From the NCBI RefSeq assembly GCF_900454495.1, contig NZ_UGSI01000001.1:372001-436000 (forward strand): a stretch of 64,000 nucleotides of DNA, given 5' to 3'. The notes below the pieces were generated by a model. The model saw only the letters and a program-made list of their open reading frames with translations, searched no databases and was not told the DNA's origin. Positions within the stretch are counted from its first letter, which is position 1; each line of letters begins with the position of its first letter. This document shows, piece after piece, positions 58,275 through 64,000 of this stretch. The DNA is from Paenibacillus macerans. GTDB taxonomy: Bacteria > Bacillota > Bacilli > Paenibacillales > Paenibacillaceae. The translations under genes and the position numbers were made by a program.

Positions 58275-59120
58275 ATGAAATCCAAAAGACAAACGATTTG
58301 GCTTGTATCGATGCTCAGTTTGATGGTTGTTTTATCGGCTTATTATCTGTTTACGGAAGAAGGGCCGGCGCCTGCGGCGAAAACCGACGGCCAGCAGGTC
58401 AGCATGGACGGCGGAACGGCTCAAAACGGCGGCCTGGAGGGGTCCGGCTTGTCCGCCCAAGATGAAGTGATCCTTTCCGAAGTCGCCAGCGACGGCGAAG
58501 CCGGCAGCGCTGCCGTTACCGACGACGAAGCCGCCGCGAAGACGGATGATTCCCAGACTGCAAAAGAAGAAGCCGCAACCGAAGAAAGCGGCGCGGCCGG
58601 CGGCGCGGCGGACGCGTCCTCCCAAAATGGCGGAAAAGAAGCGGCCAAAGAGGGGAATAGCGCGGCCGAAGGGGACAAAACGGCAGAACCTTCCGCAGGC
58701 GCAGGGGGACCGCAGCAAACCAAAACCGACGAAGATGTGTTGAAACAAATGGAGGCGCAAGGCATCGCTTCCTCCGATTCGCTGACGGCCTATCAGTTTG
58801 AGCGGACGCAGGAAAACCTGAAAAAGCAGGAAGAGCTGATGCAGGCGATCAACGATGAAAAAAAATCGCTGGAAGAGTCCGCCATGGCGCAGCAAGAGTT
58901 AAGCGCTTTGGAGGAAAAAGAAGAGAAAATTTACGATATCGAGGAAAGACTGCGCCAGCAATATGCCAACGCCGTCGTGGCCGAAGATGGCAACAAATAC
59001 AAAGTCGTGGTCGTCAGCGAAAAAATGGAGGCCAAAGAGGCCGTAAGCATTATGGACCTGGTGATGAAGGAGCTTGACGTGTCCCAGGATAAAGTAAGCG
59101 TGCAATACGTCACGCAGTAA
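58275..59120 (+). CDS. spoIIIAH: stage III sporulation protein AH
   Basis: A 281-residue protein with one N-terminal membrane helix (IWLVSMLSLMVVLSAYYLF). An Ala/Glu/Gly/Asp-rich, probably disordered stretch covers about residues 30-155, followed by the YscJ-like domain that binds forespore SpoIIQ (NKYKVVVVSEKMEAKEAVSIMDLV). The C-terminal part matches the family; the disordered insert makes it longer than B. subtilis SpoIIIAH (about 218). The ATG at 58275 follows AGGAGGA. Confidence 0.93.
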   Translation: MKSKRQTIWLVSMLSLMVVLSAYYLFTEEGPAPAAKTDGQQVSMDGGTAQNGGLEGSGLSAQDEVILSEVASDGEAGSAAVTDDEAAAKTDDSQTAKEEAATEESGAAGGAADASSQNGGKEAAKEGNSAAEGDKTAEPSAGAGGPQQTKTDEDVLKQMEAQGIASSDSLTAYQFERTQENLKKQEELMQAINDEKKSLEESAMAQQELSALEEKEEKIYDIEERLRQQYANAVVAEDGNKYKVVVVSEKMEAKEAVSIMDLVMKELDVSQDKVSVQYVTQ

Positions 59121-59160
59121 AGCACGGCCGTATGTTGGGATGGAGAATATGCAAAGGTTA

Positions 59161-59199
59161 GGAGGAGTCCGGGGAAGCTTGGACTCTTTCCATTTTGAT
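59161..59199 (+). terminator. terminator of the spoIIIA operon
   Basis: GGAGGAGTCC pairs with GGACTCTTTC (with G-U pairs) around a 10-nt loop, then CATTTTG. Confidence 0.6.
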
Positions 59200-59214
59200 C
59201 GATTGTGATATAAT
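59187..59214 (+). promoter_or_regulatory. probable sigma-A promoter of accBC
   Basis: TTTCCA-N16-TATAAT, 75 bases upstream of accB. The -35 overlaps the terminator stem. Confidence 0.5.
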
Positions 59215-59288
59215 ACATAAAGCTATGAACTGATGGTCCAAGCAATAGGCTAAGGCTTTCCCGACAAAGTGAAGGAGAGAGTGAAGAC

Positions 59289-59774
59289 ATGTTTAATTTG
59301 AACGAAATTAAAGAATTGATTGAATTGGTAGACAAAACGTCCATTCAGGAAGTGGAAATTGAAAACGAAGGCGCGCGCCTTTGCATTCGCAAGCCGGGAA
59401 AAAGCGAAATCGTCCAAGTGCAGCCGCAGCTGGCAGCTGCCGCTCCGCAAAACGTTCCGGCGGCCTTGGCGGTCGCTCCGGCCGTGAACGAACCGGCGGC
59501 TCAGCCTGCGAAACCGGCCGAAAACGCAGCTAACCTGCATACCATTGCTTCGCCGATGGTGGGAACCTTTTATCGTTCATCCTCCCCGGATGCTCAGCCT
59601 TACGTCAACATCGGGGACAAGGTTGGCGAAAAAACCACGGTCTGCATTATCGAAGCGATGAAGCTGATGAACGAGCTGGAGGCCGAGGTCAAGGGCGAAA
59701 TTATCGATATTCTTGTGGAAAACGGCCAATTGGTAGAGTACGGACAACCTCTCTTTTTGGTGAAGCCGGAGTAA
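59289..59774 (+). CDS. accB: acetyl-CoA carboxylase biotin carboxyl carrier protein
   Basis: A 161-residue BCCP. An N-terminal helical part and an Ala/Pro-rich linker (about 50-80) are followed by the biotinyl domain with HTIASPMVGTFYRS, the thumb, and biotin-bearing K125 in EAMKLMNE. It carries CO2 between AccC and the carboxyltransferase in fatty-acid synthesis. Confidence 0.96.
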   Translation: MFNLNEIKELIELVDKTSIQEVEIENEGARLCIRKPGKSEIVQVQPQLAAAAPQNVPAALAVAPAVNEPAAQPAKPAENAANLHTIASPMVGTFYRSSSPDAQPYVNIGDKVGEKTTVCIIEAMKLMNELEAEVKGEIIDILVENGQLVEYGQPLFLVKPE

Positions 59775-59830
59775 GTCGGGGGCCAGCCGCCCCTGATTTT
59801 TAGTGAGAGGGCAAGGAGGATGGATGACAG

Positions 59831-61174
59831 ATGAAATTTCATAAAATATTGATCGCGAACCGCGGCGAAATCGCGGTGAGAATCATTCGGGCATGCCGCG
59901 AGCTGGGGATATCCACGGTCGCGGTTTATTCTGAAGCCGATAAGGATTCGCTGCACGTGCGGCTTGCCGACGAAGCTTACTGCATCGGCCCGACGCTGTC
60001 CAAGGACAGCTACCTGAACCTGACCAATCTGATGAGCGTGGCGACGCTCACCGAATGCGACGCCGTGCATCCGGGCTATGGCTTTTTGGCCGAAAATGCC
60101 GATTTCGCGGAGATTTGCGGGTCCTGCAACATCACGTTTATCGGCCCGTCTCCGGAAGCGATCACCCGCATGGGGGATAAAGCGGTGGCCAAACAAACGA
60201 TGAAGGATGCGAACGTTCCGGTTATCCCCGGTTCCGACGGCCTGATCGAGGATTTGGACGAAGCGGTCATGATCGCCCGCGATATCGGCTATCCGGTGAT
60301 CATCAAAGCGACCGCCGGCGGCGGCGGCAAAGGCATCCGCATCGCCGAGGACGAAGAATCGCTGATCAAGCAAATCACCACGGCCCAGCAGGAAGCCCAA
60401 AAGGCTTTCGGCAACGCCGGGGTGTACCTTGAAAAATATTTGACCGGCATGAAGCACGTGGAGATCCAGATCATGGCCGACAAACACGGGAACGCCGTTT
60501 ACCTCGGCGAACGCGACTGCTCCGTGCAGCGCCGCCGGCAAAAGCTGGTGGAGGAAGCGCCGTGCCCGGTGCTGACTCCGGACAAACGCCGCGAAATGGG
60601 CGCGGCCGCCGTGCGCGCGGCCTTGGCCGTCAATTATTCCGGCGCGGGAACGCTGGAGTTTTTGCTGGGCCCGGACGGCCGGTTTTACTTCATGGAAATG
60701 AATACGCGGATTCAGGTCGAGCATCCGGTCACGGAGATGGTCACCGGCATCGATCTCATTCGCGAGATGATTTCGGTGGCCGAAGGGAACCCGCTTTCCT
60801 TCACGCAGGACGATGTGCAGCTGAACGGCTGGTCGATCGAGTGCCGGATCAACGCCGAGGACCCGTCGCGCAATTTCATGCCTTCGCCGGGCAAAATCGG
60901 CTTTTACCTGGCCCCGGGCGGCCCCGGCGTTCGCGTGGACAGCGCCGCATACCCCGGATATACGATCTCCCCGCATTACGATTCGATGATCGCCAAGCTG
61001 ATCGTTTGGGGGACGACAAGGGAAGAAGCGATTGCGAAGATGAAGCGGGCCTTGTCCGAATTCGCCATTGAAGGCATTCATACCACGATCCCTTTTCACC
61101 AGAAGCTGTTGAATCATCCGACCTTCGTCAAAGGCGATTTCGATATTAAATTTTTGGAAGAAAACGAGATTTAA
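59831..61174 (+). CDS. accC: acetyl-CoA carboxylase biotin carboxylase
   Basis: A 447-residue ATP-grasp enzyme that carboxylates biotin on AccB. It has the N-terminal KILIANRGEIAVRIIRAC, the Gly-rich ATP loop KATAGGGGKGIR, the conserved MEMNTRIQVEHPVTEM and RINAEDP blocks. Co-transcribed with accB (56-base gap). Confidence 0.97.
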   Translation: MKFHKILIANRGEIAVRIIRACRELGISTVAVYSEADKDSLHVRLADEAYCIGPTLSKDSYLNLTNLMSVATLTECDAVHPGYGFLAENADFAEICGSCNITFIGPSPEAITRMGDKAVAKQTMKDANVPVIPGSDGLIEDLDEAVMIARDIGYPVIIKATAGGGGKGIRIAEDEESLIKQITTAQQEAQKAFGNAGVYLEKYLTGMKHVEIQIMADKHGNAVYLGERDCSVQRRRQKLVEEAPCPVLTPDKRREMGAAAVRAALAVNYSGAGTLEFLLGPDGRFYFMEMNTRIQVEHPVTEMVTGIDLIREMISVAEGNPLSFTQDDVQLNGWSIECRINAEDPSRNFMPSPGKIGFYLAPGGPGVRVDSAAYPGYTISPHYDSMIAKLIVWGTTREEAIAKMKRALSEFAIEGIHTTIPFHQKLLNHPTFVKGDFDIKFLEENEI

Positions 61175-61190
61175 GACGCTTGCCGGAAGT

Positions 61191-61219
61191 TTGTCATAAT
61201 GAATCCAAAATGATATAGT
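61191..61219 (+). promoter_or_regulatory. sigma-A promoter of yqhY
   Basis: TTGTCA-N17-TATAGT, 70 bases upstream of the yqhY start. Confidence 0.65.
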
Positions 61220-61289
61220 ATGTATAATAAGTGCGCAGTATCAAGGATTTGAGCAGCGTCATACTTATTGAGAGGTGGATGAATAGAAA

Positions 61290-61697
61290 ATGAGTACATT
61301 GCCTACGGAATTCGAACGCACGGATATCGGGGAAATCCAGATCGCTCCGGAAGTGATCGAAGTGATCGCCGGTTTGGCCACCGTCGAGGTGAAAGGCGTG
61401 GCCGGCATGAGCGGCGGTTTCGCCGGCGGCATCGCCGAACTGCTGGGGAGAAAAAATCTTTCCAAGGGCGTTAAAGTCGAAGTCGGACAACGTGAAGCGG
61501 CCGTAGACGTATCCGTCATCATCGAGTACGGCAACCGTTTGCCTGAAGTCGCCTCGGAAATTCAACGCAACGTCAAGCGTTCCATCGAAACGATGACCGG
61601 CCTGAACGTAGTGGAAGTGAACGTGCATATCCATGACGTCATTTTTAAGGCGGCTGAAAAAGCCGAAGAAGCCGAACCGACTCATCGCGTAAAATAG
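61290..61697 (+). CDS. yqhY: Asp23/Gls24 family envelope stress protein YqhY
   Basis: A 135-residue Asp23/Gls24 protein with family blocks IAPEVIEVIAGLATVEVKGVAGM and VEVNVHIHDVIF. In B. subtilis yqhY lies after accBC and is linked to acetyl-CoA carboxylase control; the gene order is the same here. It is followed by an AmaP-like membrane anchor. Confidence 0.92.
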   Translation: MSTLPTEFERTDIGEIQIAPEVIEVIAGLATVEVKGVAGMSGGFAGGIAELLGRKNLSKGVKVEVGQREAAVDVSVIIEYGNRLPEVASEIQRNVKRSIETMTGLNVVEVNVHIHDVIFKAAEKAEEAEPTHRVK

Positions 61698-61713
61698 TGA
61701 ACTCTTAGGTGAA

Positions 61714-61747
61714 AGCCCCCGACCAATCAGGGTCAGGGGTTTCTTTT
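61714..61747 (+). terminator. weak terminator between yqhY and the AmaP-like gene
   Basis: AGCCCC(C)GACC pairs with GGTC(A)GGGGTT across one mismatch, then TTCTTTT. Likely partial, since the downstream ribosome-binding site begins right after it. Confidence 0.55.
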
Positions 61748-61765
61748 AAGGAGGCTGTACCCGTC

Positions 61766-62305
61766 GTGGCCAAAATTTTAGACAGACTTTTGCTGTTTAT
61801 TTACAGCTTGAGCATCGGAATTTTATCCGTCATCGCGATCCTCCTGTTGACGGACGCCGTGCCGCCCGATTTCTATGCGGCCCAGGAAAGAAACCTGTAC
61901 ATAGCGGCTTGGGTGGTGGCCGTCGTGTTGTTTTTGCTGAGCATCCGCTTTTTTTACATTTCGGTAAAAAGAGAGCGCGGCTCCCTGCCGTCCATCAATC
62001 AACGTACGGAATACGGAGATATTCAAATTTCCGTGGATACGATCGAAAACTTGTCGTACAAAGCGGCTACCCGCGTGCGCGGCATCAAAGAGGTCAAGAC
62101 GCGAATCCGGATTACGGAAGCGGGCTTGGAAATCGTGGTAAGAGCCCTTGTGGATGGAGAAACCTCGATTCCCGCCCTAACGGAGGAAGTGCAAAAACAG
62201 GTTCACGATCATGTGGAGGAAATTACGGGGATTCCCGTATCCTATGTTTCGGTTTACATCGCCAACCTGGTTCATTCGCCTGCCGTCAAAAGCCGGGTTG
62301 AATAG
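61766..62305 (+). CDS. amaP: alkaline shock response membrane anchor protein (AmaP-like)
   Basis: A 179-residue protein with two membrane helices (LLLFIYSLSIGILSVIAILLL; AAWVVAVVLFLLSIRFFYI) and a cytosolic Asp23-like domain (IQISVDTIENLSYKAATRVRG). In related systems AmaP anchors Asp23-type proteins to the membrane. GTG at 61766 is preferred, 11 bases after AAGGAGG; an upstream GTG at 61709 would run through the hairpin. Confidence 0.85.
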   Translation: MAKILDRLLLFIYSLSIGILSVIAILLLTDAVPPDFYAAQERNLYIAAWVVAVVLFLLSIRFFYISVKRERGSLPSINQRTEYGDIQISVDTIENLSYKAATRVRGIKEVKTRIRITEAGLEIVVRALVDGETSIPALTEEVQKQVHDHVEEITGIPVSYVSVYIANLVHSPAVKSRVE

Positions 62306-62319
62306 GGGTGAGTAGCGGG

Positions 62320-62553
62320 GTGTTCTGGAAGCAATTGTGGGAGAGTCACAGGGGACGCTTGCTGGGCGTGGCCGCGGCGGTGTTTCTATGCCCGATTTAT
62401 CTGTTTTTCGGATTTTGGAATATGCTGTTTTGCGCGCTGCTTCTGTTTATCGGGTATACGATCGGCAAGCAAAAGGATTTGGATCAAGGCCCGCTGTTGC
62501 CCTGGGGCGAGATCTGGGAATGGTTGTCTTCGCGCTGGCGTCCTTTCAAATGA
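62320..62553 (+). CDS. DUF2273 family small membrane protein
   Basis: A 77-residue protein with the family core WESHRGRLLGVAAAVFL, two hydrophobic segments and a GKQKD-type loop. DUF2273 genes accompany amaP and asp23. GTG at 62320 (with AGGGGTGAG upstream) or GTG at 62308 may be the start. Function unknown, presumably part of the membrane-associated Asp23 complex. Confidence 0.82.
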   Translation: MFWKQLWESHRGRLLGVAAAVFLCPIYLFFGFWNMLFCALLLFIGYTIGKQKDLDQGPLLPWGEIWEWLSSRWRPFK

Positions 62554-62563
62554 TTCCTGTGAT

Positions 62564-62627
62564 AAGCTTTCTCCGGAAAAAGACGATGTTGCCATTTTGT
62601 GGAGAAAGCTTGTTGCGGGTTTTTTTT
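62564..62627 (+). terminator. inverted repeat with downstream T run before nusB
   Basis: A perfect 11-bp inverted repeat AAGCTTTCTCC/GGAGAAAGCTT encloses a 26-nt loop. An eight-T run (62620-62627) comes 8 bases after the stem. It may be a weak terminator closing the yqhY-amaP group. Confidence 0.45.
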
Positions 62628-62718
62628 GTGCGCAGAGAAGGTTTTGGCGAAAAAGTGATGATCGGCACGTTTTTGGTCCATGCTGAAAAGTAGGATCGTG
62701 ATTATAAGGAGGAAGCAG

Positions 62719-63168
62719 ATGAAACGGCGATTGGCGAGAGAAATTGCAATTCAAAGTTTGTATCATATGGAAATGAACGAAGTGGAAGCGGAAGAAGCGG
62801 TTTCGATGCTGCTTTCCGAAGCCGCGGGCGATAACGAGGGCGAAGTCAAATTGTCCGATGCCGAAGGAGACAAGGCGTTTGTCCTTGAGCTAGTCAACGG
62901 GACCTGGAGCCGAAAAGACGCGATTGACGGACTGCTGTCCGACTATTTGAAGGGCTGGCAGATCAGCCGGCTGTCGAAAGTCGACCGCCAAGTGCTGCGG
63001 CTGGCGGCGTACGAAATGATATTCCGCGACGACGTTCCGGGCAAAGTGGCCGTCAACGAGGCGATCGAGCTCGCCAAGCATTTCGGCACCGAGGAATCGG
63101 GCAAATTCGTAAACGGCGTGCTCGGCAAAATGATTCAGGACGTGGATCAGCTTAAAAGCAAAATCTAA
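62719..63168 (+). CDS. nusB: transcription antitermination factor NusB
   Basis: A 149-residue all-helical NusB with RRLAREIAIQSLYHMEMN at the N-terminus and RLAAYEMIF...VAVNEAIELAKHFGTEESGKFVNGVLG, here cut into blocks. It joins the rRNA antitermination complex with NusE. The ATG at 62719 follows AAGGAGGA; the longer upstream open frame lacks signals. Confidence 0.95.
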   Translation: MKRRLAREIAIQSLYHMEMNEVEAEEAVSMLLSEAAGDNEGEVKLSDAEGDKAFVLELVNGTWSRKDAIDGLLSDYLKGWQISRLSKVDRQVLRLAAYEMIFRDDVPGKVAVNEAIELAKHFGTEESGKFVNGVLGKMIQDVDQLKSKI

Positions 63169-63197
63169 ACCATTATACCGGCAGAGGAGAGATGACA

Positions 63198-64000
63198 ATG
63201 TCAGCACCGATTATTAACGGAAAACAAGTTTCGCAGGATATCCGCGCGAGCCTTCGCGAAGAAGTGGAAGAGCTTAAGAAGCAAGGGCTTACTCCCGGTC
63301 TTGCCGTCGTTCTCGTCGGCGAAGATCCGGCGTCCCAGGTTTACGTGCGCAACAAGGAAAAAGCCTGCCATGACCTGGGCTATTATTCCGAAGTTCACCG
63401 TTTGCCGGCTTCCGCCTCGCAGGAGGAGCTGCTGGCGCTGGTGGACAAGCTGAACCGCCAAAACAACATCCACGGGATATTGGTGCAGCTTCCGCTGCCG
63501 AAGCATATCGACGAGAAGGCCGTTATCGACGCGATTGCCGTGGACAAGGACGTCGACGGGTTCCATCCCGTCAATGTCGGCAACCTGGTGATCGGAGATG
63601 ACAGCCTGCTCCCTTGTACGCCTGCGGGAGTCATCGAATTAATCAAGCGCGCGGGCGTAGAAATCGCGGGCAAGCATGCGGTAGTGATCGGGCGCAGCAA
63701 TATCGTCGGCAAACCGGTGTCCCTGCTGCTGCAGCGGGAGAACGCGACGGTCACGATGTGCCATTCGCGGACGGCGAATATGAAGGAATTGACCAAGCAG
63801 GCGGACATTTTGGTCGTGGCGATCGGCCGGGCCAATTTCGTGGACGCTTCCTATGTGAAGCCGGGCGCGGTCGTGATCGACGTCGGCATGAACCGGCTCG
63901 ATAACGGGAAGCTGGCCGGAGACGTCGATTTCGACAGCGTCAAGGAAGTTTCCGGTCCGATTACGCCGGTGCCCGGCGGCGTCGGCCCGATGACGATTAC
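63198..64000 (+). CDS. folD: methylenetetrahydrofolate dehydrogenase/cyclohydrolase FolD (3' end missing)
   Basis: The first 267 codons of folD, running off the window edge. The catalytic segment VYVRNKEKACHDLGY carries the Lys and Tyr of the family. The HGILVQLPLPKHI block, the NADP-binding GRSNIVGKPVSLLL loop, and the terminal PGGVGPMT motif are all present. About 20 residues are missing compared with the usual length of about 285. GAGGAGAG precedes ATG 63198 (ATG 63192 is an alternative). Confidence 0.96.
   Translation, partial: MSAPIINGKQVSQDIRASLREEVEELKKQGLTPGLAVVLVGEDPASQVYVRNKEKACHDLGYYSEVHRLPASASQEELLALVDKLNRQNNIHGILVQLPLPKHIDEKAVIDAIAVDKDVDGFHPVNVGNLVIGDDSLLPCTPAGVIELIKRAGVEIAGKHAVVIGRSNIVGKPVSLLLQRENATVTMCHSRTANMKELTKQADILVVAIGRANFVDASYVKPGAVVIDVGMNRLDNGKLAGDVDFDSVKEVSGPITPVPGGVGPMTI

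Noticed and set aside
1..64000. CRISPR array, phage region, tRNA or rRNA genes, toxin-antitoxin or defence system.
   Set aside because: No regularly spaced direct repeats, integrase or phage structural genes, tRNA-like cloverleafs or defence genes could be recognised on either strand. The only mobile DNA seen is the two IS elements, the intron and small repeats.

Overview
The window looks like chromosome from a Paenibacillus-type, endospore-forming member of the Bacillota. The evidence is a complete spoIIIA operon, Bacillus-style gene order (yqhQ-yqhR-aroQ-pepP-efp ... yqhV-spoIIIAA-AH-accB-accC-yqhY-nusB-folD), two T-box leaders, Bacillus-type Fnr, Zur and MntR regulators, strong GGAGG ribosome-binding sites, and a fairly GC-rich base composition. 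Almost all genes are on the plus strand. The exceptions are fnr and the two-gene yqhQ group.

Layout. 0-3 kb: a small sugar-catabolism operon (two sugar-phosphate isomerase/epimerase-like TIM barrels around a Gfo/Idh/MocA dehydrogenase). 3-17 kb: an anaerobic and nitrosative-stress island. It holds an HxlR-type regulator with a small flavoprotein, the di-iron repair protein Ric/ScdA, a lipoprotein, nitrite reductase nirB/nirD, nitrite channel nirC, fnr itself, adhE, pflB and pflA. Ten FNR-type palindromes (TGTGA-N6-TCACA) lie before ric, nirB, adhE and pflB. Three of them sit at class II spacing (about -41.5) from a recognisable -10 box. 17-26 kb: a carbohydrate ABC importer, a YesM/YesN-type two-component system and a GH3 beta-N-acetylhexosaminidase, probably an amino-sugar uptake unit. 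26-36 kb: a cell-surface protein with a copper-amine-oxidase N-terminal-like domain, zur, yidD, T-box/metG, the znuACB zinc importer under a sigma-A promoter with a Zur box, ccdA and mntR. 36-41 kb: a GHL10-type secreted hydrolase, T-box/proS and a patatin.

41-44.3 kb is a nest of mobile DNA. A 134-bp palindrome-ended repeat (intact copy at 50481-50614) has been split by an IS110/IS1111-type element, whose long non-coding tail has the base-pairing of a structured guide-like RNA. It was split again by a 1520-bp IS4-family element flanked by a 12-bp target duplication. 44.4-64 kb is the yqh/spoIIIA/acc/nusB/folD core. It is interrupted by lysC (with an internal start for a beta subunit), the intact repeat, and a group IIC intron that sits just after a transcription terminator. 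folD runs off the right edge.

The most notable material is: (i) the self-consistent FNR regulon; (ii) the doubly interrupted repeat with its IS footprints; (iii) the predicted structured RNA in the tail of the IS110-type element; (iv) several families of short palindromic repeats and structured intergenic RNAs that I could not assign.
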